Of a DNA stretch of 64,000 nucleotides, positions 42,984-50,484 are shown piece after piece. The notes under the pieces were generated by a model. The model saw only the letters and a list, made by a program, of their open reading frames with translations. It was not told where the DNA came from and searched no databases. Each line of letters starts with the position of its first letter. Position 1 is the stretch's first letter. Source of the stretch: Cytobacillus oceanisediminis (GTDB taxonomy: Bacteria; Bacillota; Bacilli; Bacillales; Cytobacillaceae); assembly GCF_004366035.1 (NCBI RefSeq), contig NZ_SOEE01000007.1:248001-312000 (forward strand), read 5' to 3'. A program made the translations under genes and the position numbers.

Positions 42984-44931
42984 AGGAGAAACATTATCTC
43001 TTGAGGAACAGCAAAAATTGCTGGAAAAATACGATCCAGAGGCTGGTACAAGGAAATTAGGAGGAGTATTAGGCTGGATCGTCTTTTTTGGGCTTTTAGC
43101 ATTTTCACTGTTCCATCTATATACAGGGGTTTTCGGAATGCTTACAGCCCAGCTGCAGCGTTCGATTCATTTAGGCTTTGCTTTAGCCCTAATATTTCTA
43201 TTATTCCCTGCAAGGAAGAAAGATAGAGGCCGAAAGCATAGAGTTGCCTGGTACGATATCATTTTAGCTATACTGGGTATTGCTGTCGGAGCTTATTGGC
43301 CTCTATTTATTGATGAAATTGTCATGAGAGCTGGCCGTCTGACCGAGATTGATTTTTATGTAGGATTAATTGCAGTACTTCTGGTTCTGGAAGCGACAAG
43401 GCGCGCAGTTGGACTTCCAATTACCATTATTGCCGTCATTTTTCTTGCCTATGCTATGTTCGGGCCGTATATGCCGGCATTTTTAGCGCACCGCGGTCTT
43501 GATTTAGAAAGATTGGTGCAGACCATGTTCTTTACGACAGAGGGGATCCTGGGTACCCCCTTAGGCGTATCTGCCACCTTTATATTTTTATTCTTATTAT
43601 TTGGTTCATTCCTTGTAAAAACGGGTGTAGGTCAATATTTTAATGATTTGGCTGTGTCCATCGCCGGAAAGAGAACTGGCGGACCGGCGAAAGTGGCCAT
43701 TTTCTCAAGTGCTCTCCAGGGGACTATCAGCGGAAGTTCCGTAGCTAACGTAGTAACCTCTGGATCTTTCACCATTCCAATGATGAAAAAGCTTGGGTAC
43801 AAGAAAGAATTCGCTGGCGCAGTTGAAGCGACTGCATCAACCGGCGGCCAGATTATGCCTCCAATCATGGGTGCTGCTGCATTCCTGATGGTTGAGTTTA
43901 TTGGCGGCGGCATTACATACTGGGATATTGCAAAGGCAGCTGCTATTCCGGCACTTCTATATTTTGCCGGGGTCTGGATCATGACTCACTTCGAAGCAAA
44001 ACGTGTAGGTCTCAGAGGGCTGAAAGATGAAGAGATGCCTAACCGTAAAGAAGTATTGAAAAAGATTTATCTGCTGCTGCCTATTTTGGCAGTTATCATC
44101 CTGCTAATGAGCGGAATGAGTGTAATACGTGCTGCTCTTTGGTCAATTGTAATTACGGTTGCAGTAAGTATGATAAGCAAGGAAACGCGCATTGGATTCA
44201 GAGATGCTATCGATGCCTTGGTTGATGGTGCGCGCACCGCTTTGGGCGTTGCTGCAGCAACAGCTGCGGCAGGTATAATTGTTGGAGTTGTTGTAAAGAC
44301 AGGTCTTGGATTAAAGATGGCGAATGGTCTTCTTGATCTTTCAGGCGGTCTGTTGATTCCGACTCTAATGCTGACAATGGTTGCAGCGATAATCCTGGGA
44401 ATGGGTTCACCAACAACTGCAAACTATGTTATTACATCAACAATAGCCGCCCCTGCGATCATCTTGCTGGGTGTACCTGATTTATCTGCTCACTTATTTG
44501 TTTTCTACTTCGGTATTGTGGCAGATGTCACACCGCCAGTTGCTCTTGCAGCGTTTGCGGCGGCGGGCGTATCCGGTGGAGATCCGATAAAGACAGGAGT
44601 AACAGCATCCAAGCTTGCTATCGGAGCTTTTATTATTCCATACATGTTTGTCCTTTCACCTGAGTTATTGATGATTGATACAACCTGGTATTACTTAATC
44701 TGGGTAGTATTCACCGCCTTGGCAGGTATGATGGCAATTGGGGCTGGCGTAATTGGCTTCTGGCTGCGTAAATTAAATATTATTGAAAGGCTGCTGGGAA
44801 TTGCAGGCGGACTAATGCTAATATATCCTGAAGGGGTAACTGACATTGTTGGATTAGTTATTTTTATCCTGTTGATAGCACTGCAGGTTTTCATTAAAAA
44901 AGACGATCAGGCAAAGCCTCAAACAGCTTAA
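42973..44931 (+). CDS. TRAP transporter permease, fused small and large (DctQM-type) subunits
   Basis: 652 residues from TTG, with AAAGGAG 9 nt upstream. The first third holds the four-helix Q-like part. The remainder is the DctM core: FLFLLFGSFLVKTGVGQYFNDLAVSIAGKRTGGPAKVAIFSSALQGTISGSSVANVVTSGSFTIPMMKK, the GQIMPPIMGAAAF loop and VADVTPPVALAAFAAAGVSGGDPI. About 16-18 membrane helices. It is a sodium-driven secondary transporter; the substrate is unknown. It is the last gene of the receptor-DUF1850-permease operon. Confidence 0.93.
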   Translation: MENKGETLSLEEQQKLLEKYDPEAGTRKLGGVLGWIVFFGLLAFSLFHLYTGVFGMLTAQLQRSIHLGFALALIFLLFPARKKDRGRKHRVAWYDIILAILGIAVGAYWPLFIDEIVMRAGRLTEIDFYVGLIAVLLVLEATRRAVGLPITIIAVIFLAYAMFGPYMPAFLAHRGLDLERLVQTMFFTTEGILGTPLGVSATFIFLFLLFGSFLVKTGVGQYFNDLAVSIAGKRTGGPAKVAIFSSALQGTISGSSVANVVTSGSFTIPMMKKLGYKKEFAGAVEATASTGGQIMPPIMGAAAFLMVEFIGGGITYWDIAKAAAIPALLYFAGVWIMTHFEAKRVGLRGLKDEEMPNRKEVLKKIYLLLPILAVIILLMSGMSVIRAALWSIVITVAVSMISKETRIGFRDAIDALVDGARTALGVAAATAAAGIIVGVVVKTGLGLKMANGLLDLSGGLLIPTLMLTMVAAIILGMGSPTTANYVITSTIAAPAIILLGVPDLSAHLFVFYFGIVADVTPPVALAAFAAAGVSGGDPIKTGVTASKLAIGAFIIPYMFVLSPELLMIDTTWYYLIWVVFTALAGMMAIGAGVIGFWLRKLNIIERLLGIAGGLMLIYPEGVTDIVGLVIFILLIALQVFIKKDDQAKPQTA

Positions 44932-44940
44932 TAAATGTAG

Positions 44941-44979
44941 AAGGAAGGATGCTCACATGATGAGATCCTTCCTTTTTTG
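44941..44979 (+). terminator. Terminator of the TRAP operon
   Basis: AAGGAAGGAT/ATCCTTCCTT around a 14-nt loop, followed by TTTT. Confidence 0.9.
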
Positions 44980-44998
44980 CTTCTGCATCCTTAGACTT

Positions 44999-45583
44999 TC
45001 AGGCCCCCTGATCGCTATGGCCGATTGAAAGGGTTGCATTAACATAATCTTCTTCGCTGCTGGTTAATAACACAGTGAATGTGCCTGTTTCTTCTCCTTC
45101 ATATACTTCATAACTGAGGGCTTCTTTTAATAGTTCGCTTTTATACTCAATGATCTCACGCTGATTGTTATCTTCTTTAAATCTGTTAACTTCTTCAGCA
45201 TCTTTTGGAATGCGTTTTTCGATAAAAGCAAGAACCTCTTCATTACTCATATCTTTTTCCATATTTTTAAATTGCATCTCAACTTTTATTGCACGATGCG
45301 TTTCAAACTCTTCCAGCATACTGTCTCCGTTGAAGCGGGCAATTTCATCATTATTTTTATTTTCCCCATAAGCCTTTGTGAAAAGGTCCCGTATGTCTCC
45401 TAAACCAACTTCTTCAGTTATCTTTTTGTTATCTTCCGGAGCTTTCTCTGTTTCCTCCCGCTGTTCCTCCGTAGAAGGATTATTTTTGTCTTCATCCTCG
45501 ACAATTTGCTCTTCACTCTGATTACAGCCTGCCAGTATAAGGATTGCTGAACACAAAGCAGCAATCAATGAGTTGCTTTTAAT
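44999..45583 (-). CDS. Secreted lipoprotein, unknown function, possible ATT start
   Basis: The lipobox LILAGC and a Glu-rich linker precede a soluble domain (GLGDIRDLFTKAYGENKNNDEIARFNGDSMLEEFETHRAIKVEMQF) that I do not recognise. The first conventional start, TTG at 45568, has no ribosome site and gives a signal peptide with no positive N-region. Fifteen bases upstream, an ATT (45583) lies 6 nt after AAGGAAG and adds IKSNS, restoring a basic N-region. Total length would be 194 residues. ATT initiation is rare, so the start is uncertain; the gene itself is likely real. Confidence 0.65.
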   Translation of the reverse strand: MKSNSLIAALCSAILILAGCNQSEEQIVEDEDKNNPSTEEQREETEKAPEDNKKITEEVGLGDIRDLFTKAYGENKNNDEIARFNGDSMLEEFETHRAIKVEMQFKNMEKDMSNEEVLAFIEKRIPKDAEEVNRFKEDNNQREIIEYKSELLKEALSYEVYEGEETGTFTVLLTSSEEDYVNATLSIGHSDQGA

Positions 45584-45748
45584 AAAATACTTCCTTTCTT
45601 CAGTTTAAATTATTTAAGGGCCAAATCCCGGTTAGAGAGTATATACCCGGATGAAGACCAAATAATCGGAGAATGAAAGGAGCATAGTAAAAAGCCGTAC
45701 TCCCCAAGTGAAATACAGGCTTTGAATGAATAAAATGAAATATTTTGA

Positions 45749-45786
45749 AAGAAAGCTCCTTTTAGCTGATTTGGCGAGCTTTCTTT
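45749..45786 (-). terminator. Terminator overlapping the end of the WYL-like gene
   Basis: GAAAGCTC (45751-45758) pairs with GAGCTTTC (45776-45783). One arm lies inside the last codons of the minus-strand gene. The tail is TTTC-rich. Confidence 0.6.
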
Positions 45787-45980
45787 TCGGGCAAAATGGA
45801 CATGATATGGTTCAAGTTGAAGATGCGCATTTGTTTTCTATATAAACAATAGGCTAAAATCGTGCTGCCTCGAAGTTCTTTGATTAATATTTTTCTTTGT
45901 GTAAATGAATTGCGTTTGGAGAGATAAATGATTTCCACAGGCTTTCTCTCTTCCATAGCTCGATAAAGAATTCCTTTCAT
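45762..45980 (-). CDS. Small WYL-domain-like protein under LexA boxes
   Basis: 72 residues: MKGILYRAMEERKPVEIIYLSKRNSFTQRKILIKELRGSTILAYCLYRKQMRIFNLNHIMSILPEKKARQIS. The pattern PVEIIYLS...TQRKI...AYCLYRKQMRIFNLNHI matches the beta-barrel WYL/SH3-like fold used as a ligand sensor in WYL regulators, but without any DNA-binding domain. AAGGAGGGA precedes the ATG. Its promoter carries two near-consensus LexA (DinR) boxes, which suggests induction by DNA damage. Confidence 0.72.
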   Translation of the reverse strand: MKGILYRAMEERKPVEIIYLSKRNSFTQRKILIKELRGSTILAYCLYRKQMRIFNLNHIMSILPEKKARQIS

Positions 45981-46008
45981 ATAGAAATCCCTCCTTACTT
46001 TTATTTAC

Positions 46009-46059
46009 ATTATATACGAACGCACGTTCCTTTTCAAGCAAAATACGAAAATTTGTTCG
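46009..46059 (-). promoter_or_regulatory. LexA-boxed sigma-A promoter
   Basis: Minus-strand TTGAAA (46037-46032), 17 bp, TATAAT (46014-46009). A LexA box CGAACGCACGTTCC (46017-46030) fills the spacer, and a second CGAAAATTTGTTCG (46046-46059) lies just upstream. Each differs from CGAACRnRYGTTCG at one position. Confidence 0.75.
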
Positions 46060-46061
46060 CA

Positions 46062-46092
46062 TAAAAAAAGACTTCACAAATGAAGTCTTTTA
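46062..46092 (-). terminator. Terminator of the YczE-family gene
   Basis: AAAGACTTCA/TGAAGTCTTT with a CAAA loop. The minus-strand T-run comes from AAAAAAA at 46063-46069. Confidence 0.9.
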
Positions 46093-46704
46093 AATAATCT
46101 TTAACCCCTTGTTTTTCAAGTGATTAAGCAAAACAGTGCCGTATTGTATGGCATAGCCTAAAAAGACGGCTACGAACAATGTGCCTAATCCAACGGGACC
46201 GCCTAAGATAAGGCCAATGGCCAATGCTAGAAATTCATTAATTATACGTGCAGTCTTAATGCTGATATTGAGCCTTTTGGCAGTTGCGATCATTAATCCA
46301 TCAATGGGGCCGCTGAATAATTGAGGACGGATATATATAGAGACCCCGAAGCCAAGTAATGAGACGCCTGTAATGAAGGCAAGGATCTGAAGGGATAAGT
46401 TTGTAACTGTGATGCCGCTAAAAACAAGCTCCATCCAAAAATCGATCCCCGCACTCGCTAAAATGGTTCCAATAAATGATTTAAACTGGGGCTTTTCCCA
46501 GGTCAGCAGAGCATTAAAAAATATAAGAGATGCTGTGACCAGAAATGACCATGTTCCAATTGTCAGACCGAACTTATTAAACAGGCCAACATAAACAGTG
46601 TCCCAGGCACCTGCACCAAGGTTGGATAAGATAATTAATGAGACACCGAGAGTGAGAATTAAATATCCTGCAATTATTTGAATGAGTGTTGTATGTTTAA
46701 TCAT
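46090..46704 (-). CDS. YczE/YyaS/YitT family integral membrane protein
   Basis: 204 residues from the ATG at 46704, with GGGGAGGATG upstream; the frame is open further but has no site. Five or six helices: LIQIIAGYLILTLGVSLIILSNLGAGAWDTVYVGL, GTWSFLVTASLIFFNALL, ILAFITGVSLLGFGVSIYI, and the conserved FSGPIDGLMIATAKRLNISIKTARIINE segment. The family resembles YczE, which affects surfactin and other nonribosomal products in B. subtilis. No specific function can be read here. Confidence 0.82.
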   Translation of the reverse strand: MIKHTTLIQIIAGYLILTLGVSLIILSNLGAGAWDTVYVGLFNKFGLTIGTWSFLVTASLIFFNALLTWEKPQFKSFIGTILASAGIDFWMELVFSGITVTNLSLQILAFITGVSLLGFGVSIYIRPQLFSGPIDGLMIATAKRLNISIKTARIINEFLALAIGLILGGPVGLGTLFVAVFLGYAIQYGTVLLNHLKNKGLKII

Positions 46705-46830
46705 GTTGCATCCTCCCCAATACATATTACCGTATTTAAATAAATTCTCAAGGGAAAGAAAAGGAAGAAAATTATTTAGTATTCCAAACAGTCCAGTATA
46801 GGAATAGCACATTTTTTAATCCTTAACATA

Positions 46831-46863
46831 TAAAAACAGCTCCCATATATGGGAACTGCTTTA
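46831..46863 (-). terminator. Terminator of the SurA-like lipoprotein gene
   Basis: AGCAGTTCCCAT/ATGGGAGCTGTT on the minus strand with a T-run. One bulge. Confidence 0.85.
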
Positions 46864-46870
46864 AAAATAC

Positions 46871-47635
46871 TTAAACCTTAATATCGATTTTTGCACTTTT
46901 CTTCAATTCTTCTACATGCTTAACCAGCATATCCTGCTGTTTTTGCTGTTCAAGCTGTTGCTTGATCTGAGGTTTTACTTCCTCTAATTTAGGGGGCTCC
47001 TGTCCTTCAGCACCACCCTGGCTGGCATATTCATCATAGAATTTCTGAATTTCAGCATCTGTAACTTCTCCTGGTTTAATCTCGCCATTAATATATTTCG
47101 TATATTTAATATTGTTGGCAATTTCCTTCTCTAATGAGTCAGGGTTAAGGCCAGCCTGTTTCATTGCTGTTTCGAATTCCTTGTCGTCCTTGAATTGTCC
47201 TTTTGTTTCTTCCAGCTGCTTTTTGACTTCCTCATCAGAAGCTTTGTAGCCTTTTTTGTCGGCTTCCTGGAGAAGAAGTGTCTGGCCGACTAGACTGTCG
47301 AGTGTCTGCTCCTTGATTTTCTTTGCAGCATCTTTGGTAGTAGGGTCTTGTCCCATTTGCTGATACATCATTTGTGATGAAGTAAGCACACTGTTATACT
47401 CGCGGCCGAGAATTTTCTTTTCATTAACAATTGCAACAGTCTTTTCTTCATCAAGCTTTTGTTTGTCCATTTTCTTTTTCTTTTCTTCCATTTGCTTTTG
47501 CTGGTCCTGCTGGTCGGTTTCAGCTGTTTTCGTTTCCTCTTTTTTATCTGCACTTTTGCTTTCATCATCAGCTCCACAAGCAGCTAAAACGGCAGATATT
47601 AATACTAGTAAAAAGGGATACATTAGTTTCTTCAT
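46871..47635 (-). CDS. SurA N-domain-type lipoprotein chaperone (PrsA-like, no rotamase domain)
   Basis: 254 residues. A lipoprotein signal (MKKLMYPFLLVLISAVLAAC, Cys20) precedes a long Lys/Glu/Gln linker (25-65). The SurA_N-type helical domain is VAIVNEKKILGREYNSVLTSSQMMYQQMGQDPTTKDAAKKIKEQTLDSLVGQTLLLQEADKKGYKASDEEVKKQLEETKGQFKDDKEFETAMKQAGLNPDSLEKEIANNIKYTKYI. The parvulin rotamase domain of PrsA is absent. It likely acts as a membrane-anchored foldase or holdase outside the cell. GAAGGAGAA precedes the ATG. Confidence 0.85.
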   Translation of the reverse strand: MKKLMYPFLLVLISAVLAACGADDESKSADKKEETKTAETDQQDQQKQMEEKKKKMDKQKLDEEKTVAIVNEKKILGREYNSVLTSSQMMYQQMGQDPTTKDAAKKIKEQTLDSLVGQTLLLQEADKKGYKASDEEVKKQLEETKGQFKDDKEFETAMKQAGLNPDSLEKEIANNIKYTKYINGEIKPGEVTDAEIQKFYDEYASQGGAEGQEPPKLEEVKPQIKQQLEQQKQQDMLVKHVEELKKSAKIDIKV

Positions 47636-47881
47636 TAAAATTTCTCCTTCCGTAACCCTGTGTGGTTTGATTCAGCTAACAAAAGAATCATATAGAGGGC
47701 ATTATAAAGCATTAATTCTTAAAAAGATACCTTTAAGGCATAAATGCAGGATTTGTAATGGGAATGTAATCTCGTTTTAAACCTGATAACCTTATAGTTT
47801 ATGGTTGAAATTAAGGTATTGACTTTTATGAAAGAAAGAAGTATATTTTATATTGTCCCCAATACAGGGAAATATCCTAAC

Positions 47882-47954
47882 GATTCCGTAGCTCAGCTGG
47901 GAGAGCGCTACCTTGACAGGGTAGAGGTCGCTGGTTCGAACCCAGTCGGAATCA
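47882..47954 (+). tRNA. tRNA-Val (anticodon GAC)
   Basis: A full cloverleaf. Acceptor GATTCCG/CGGAATC with discriminator A. D-arm GCTC...GAGC, anticodon stem CTACC/GGTAG with loop TTGACAG (GAC reads GUC/GUU valine codons). Variable loop AGGTC and T-arm CTGGTTCGAACCCAG. The 3' CCA is not encoded. A hairpin terminator follows. Confidence 0.97.
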
Positions 47955-47959
47955 TACTT

Positions 47960-47997
47960 GAAGTGTCTGGCTGCAATAGCCAGGCACTTTTTTGTTT
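47960..47997 (+). terminator. Terminator of the tRNA-Val gene
   Basis: AAGTG-T-CTGGCT/AGCCAGGCACTT around GCAAT, with six T. Confidence 0.9.
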
Positions 47998-48106
47998 ACA
48001 GGGATTTTGTTTTTGAACTGGGAACTCCTTGCAATGTTTTAACGAAATTATGATAGGGAATCGATAAAATATAAAAATTCACAAAATAATTTTTATTAAA
48101 AATCTA

Positions 48107-48129
48107 TGCTATAATTTCATTGTGAAATT
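48107..48129 (+). promoter_or_regulatory. Proline dehydrogenase promoter with a start-site palindrome
   Basis: Extended -10 TGC-TATAAT (48107-48115), then AATTTCATTGTGAAATT (48113-48129), a perfect 7-3-7 palindrome over the transcription start. It is a likely operator; the regulator is not identified. Confidence 0.5.
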
Positions 48130-48151
48130 ACAAGAGTTAGGGGATATTTCT

Positions 48152-49126
48152 ATGTTGAAAGATCTGTTTATCGGCCTTTCCCAAAACGAATTGCTGAATA
48201 GCGCTGCAAAGAAATATGGGTTGAAATTGGGAGCGCAGAGTGTAGTTGCGGGAACAAATTTAGATGAAGCAATTCAAAGCATCAAAGAGCTTAATGCTCA
48301 TGGCATCTCTTGTACTGTCGATAACCTCGGGGAATTTGTATATAAAAAGGAAGAGGCGGCAGAAGCGAAGAAACAAATAATTGAAGTGATAGAGGCCATT
48401 CATGAAAATCAGGTGGATGCACATATATCTTTAAAGCCTTCCCAATTAGGCCTGGATATCGACTACTCTTTCTGTCTTGAAAATGTTAGGGAGATAGTAG
48501 AGAGAGCAAGCAATTATGGTATTTTTGTGAATATGGATATGGAAGACTCTAAGCGTTTGCAGCCTTCCTTTGATTTACTGGATGAATTATCTAAAGAATA
48601 TAATAACATAGGTACAGTTATACAAGCCTATTTCCTGGATGCTGAAGAAGATTTAATGAAATATAAAGATTTCCGCTTGCGCATTGTAAAAGGGGCTTAT
48701 AAGGAGCCTGAAGAAATTGCTTATCAGGAAAAAAGTGACATCGATGCTAACTTTATAAAATTAATAGAATGGCATTTGCTGAATGGCAAATTTACATCTA
48801 TTGCAACACATGACCATAAAGTAATTAATCATGTAAAAGATTTTGTAAGGGCTAACAATATCCCTAACGAGAAATTTGAATTTCAAATGCTTTATGGCTT
48901 CCGCAAGGATATGCAGCTGAAGCTTGCTGGTGAAGGCTATAATTTCTGTACGTATGTACCATTTGGAAATGACTGGTACGGCTACTTCATGAGGCGCCTG
49001 GCTGAAAGGCCGCAGAATTTAAATCTTGTTGCCAAGCAGGTATTTAATAAGAAAACCAATACTGTGATTGGTGTGGCTGCAGGAGCTTTCCTATTAGGAA
49101 GATTGACAAAGAAGCGGAAAAAATAA
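48152..49126 (+). CDS. Proline dehydrogenase (PutB/FadM family)
   Basis: 324 residues from the ATG after TAGGGGATA. TIM-barrel proline oxidase: LDEAIQSIKELNAHGISCTVDNLGEFV, DAHISLKPSQLGLDIDYSFC, FVNMDMEDSKRLQPSFDLL, the FAD-contacting RLRIVKGAYKEPEEIAYQEKSDID, FTSIATHDHKVI, FEFQMLYGFRKDMQ, and the C-terminal YVPFGNDWYGYFMRRLAERPQN with the substrate-binding Arg pair. It oxidises proline to pyrroline-5-carboxylate at the membrane. No P5C dehydrogenase gene is in the window. Confidence 0.94.
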   Translation: MLKDLFIGLSQNELLNSAAKKYGLKLGAQSVVAGTNLDEAIQSIKELNAHGISCTVDNLGEFVYKKEEAAEAKKQIIEVIEAIHENQVDAHISLKPSQLGLDIDYSFCLENVREIVERASNYGIFVNMDMEDSKRLQPSFDLLDELSKEYNNIGTVIQAYFLDAEEDLMKYKDFRLRIVKGAYKEPEEIAYQEKSDIDANFIKLIEWHLLNGKFTSIATHDHKVINHVKDFVRANNIPNEKFEFQMLYGFRKDMQLKLAGEGYNFCTYVPFGNDWYGYFMRRLAERPQNLNLVAKQVFNKKTNTVIGVAAGAFLLGRLTKKRKK

Positions 49127-49134
49127 TGCTGCGA

Positions 49135-49173
49135 AAGCCTCCCTGTTTTACTTAAGCAGGGAGGCTTTTTTGT
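49135..49173 (+). terminator. Terminator after proline dehydrogenase
   Basis: AAGCCTCCCTG/CAGGGAGGCTT around TTTTACTTAAG, with six T. Confidence 0.92.
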
Positions 49174-49174
49174 C

Positions 49175-49345
49175 TTGAACGGGTACGGTATACCGGCTAT
49201 TAGACTTGTGATAGAGGAAATGAAAGAGATGTATGCTTGTGATGAAATCTGCCTATTAGTCATCAAGGAGAATGAGCCGGCTATTCGTGTTTATACGAAA
49301 GTTGGTTTTGAACCAACAGGAGATCTTTCAGGCCTTCCATCCTGA
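49175..49345 (+). pseudogene. GNAT acetyltransferase remnant (C-terminal third)
   Basis: An open stretch of 56 codons reads LNGYGIPAIRLVIEEMKEMYACDEICLLVIKENEPAIRVYTKVGFEPTG, the GNAT motif A-B end (xGYGxxAIxL...ENxPAIRxYxKxGFE). The N-terminal two thirds are missing and the segment abuts the terminator of the previous gene. No ribosome site. A decayed fragment, not expressed as an enzyme. Confidence 0.7.
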
Positions 49346-49372
49346 ACCCATCTATAAGCTAAAAGTGTAAAA

Positions 49373-49404
49373 AAAGTCCCTTACAGTATTGTCAGGGACT
49401 TTTG
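49373..49404. terminator. Bidirectional hairpin between two pseudogenes
   Basis: AAAAGTCCCT/AGGGACTTTT around a 12-nt loop. Confidence 0.75.
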
Positions 49405-49405
49405 C

Positions 49406-49965
49406 CTATATTTCAATTTCAGCGCCATAATGATCTGAAATGATTGGTTTGTGTGTGCCGTTAAAAATTACCCGTGAATATTTCGGCTGGATAGGCTGAG
49501 CCGAAAGAATTAAATCAATCCGCATATCATGTTTAATGTCCTCCCAGCCGAAAATCCTTCCTTTAACAGTAACACCCGAATCCTACCTGGAAGCTAATTC
49601 ATAAGTTTAGTAGAGCCCATTGCCTGTCAGAAAGTCATAACCTTCATTGCGGACACGAGCGGAGCTGTTGAAATCTCTCATTAAAATGGCGGATTAATCC
49701 TTTGCGGCTTGTGAAAGAAGAGATTCAACCTGGAATTTATAGGACTCTTCTTCATCGTGCCACCAGCCGAGATGACAAGTATAGAAGGAGATGGGCCTAT
49801 CTTGATGAACTAATTTAATACCAACTATTTTTCGTGTCTTCCAGTGTTTTTGGTCTCGGTTATTTGTAATGAAAAATGAATGATCTTCCTTTATTTCATG
49901 CCTGGTCATGATTGCAGGCCCTCTTCATATATATCATAGCAATATGTGAGAACTCCCATTATGGA
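49406..49965 (-). pseudogene. Endonuclease/exonuclease/phosphatase-family gene remnant
   Basis: Reading the minus strand, blocks of an EEP-family protein follow each other: WEFSHI, YDIYEEGL, IMTRHEIKEDHSFFITNNRDQKHWKTRKIVGI, ISFYTCHLGWWHDEEESYKFQVESLLSQAAKD, then SAILMRDFNSSARVRNEGYDFLTGNGLY, TYELASR, and GWEDIKHDMRIDLILSAQPI...ISDHYGAEIEI. Three in-frame stops interrupt the C-terminal half. About two single-base shifts break the N-terminal part near 49915-49940. The metal/phosphate motif residues (N-S in DFNS, D-H at the end) persist. The N-terminus is lost. Confidence 0.75.
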
Positions 49966-50261
49966 AGAAGCAATCGTTCCAGTGTGCCAAAAAATGGGGA
50001 AATCACTGGTAGTAAACAATTGACCGAAATCTTTTAATAACCCTTAAATAAATGGCAAACAATTGATAAGATTAACGCTGCTCCAACCGAGCCGCCACAG
50101 TGAAGGGCACAAAGCCCTTTCCATTTGAAAAAGGAAAGATGCAACCGTTTATTGTGAAGTGTCTTTCTTAGAACTTTTATGGACATCGAAGTAATTTCCC
50201 TTGATAATATTTTTCCAAATCATCCATCTATAAAGAAATACCTTAGAGTTTAATGCATAAA
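49966..50261 (+). other. Gene-free stretch after the pseudogenes
   Basis: An AT-rich region with only a small AAGGGC/GCCCTTT hairpin near 50104-50121. No ribosome site or coding pattern was seen. Confidence 0.5.
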
Positions 50262-50484
50262 AATAAATTATTTTTATTAAAAATACATTTTCCTCTTGCT
50301 AAAGAAGTATTTCATCCTTTAAAATTCTCTTAAAGAAGGAATCCCTTCATGTAAAAGGATAGATTTCTAGATGAATATAGATAAAAATAATTTTGAATAG
50401 TAGAAATTCTTCTTGTTAGAGAAGCATTTCATGCTTTATAATTTGCATAAGAAGTTTTTCCTTCACTATTCATGAGGAGCCGGC
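50262..50484 (+). repeat. Imperfect tandem duplication carrying two sigma-A promoters
   Basis: About 117 bp is present twice in a row. Copy A (about 50262-50375) holds TTGCTA (50296-50301), 18 bp, TAAAAT (50320-50325). Copy B (about 50380-50484) holds TTGTTA (50413-50418), 18 bp, TATAAT (50437-50442). The shared core CTTGnTAnAGAAGnATTTCAT repeats in both. The second copy has the better promoter. Both face the RpiR regulator gene. Confidence 0.65.
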
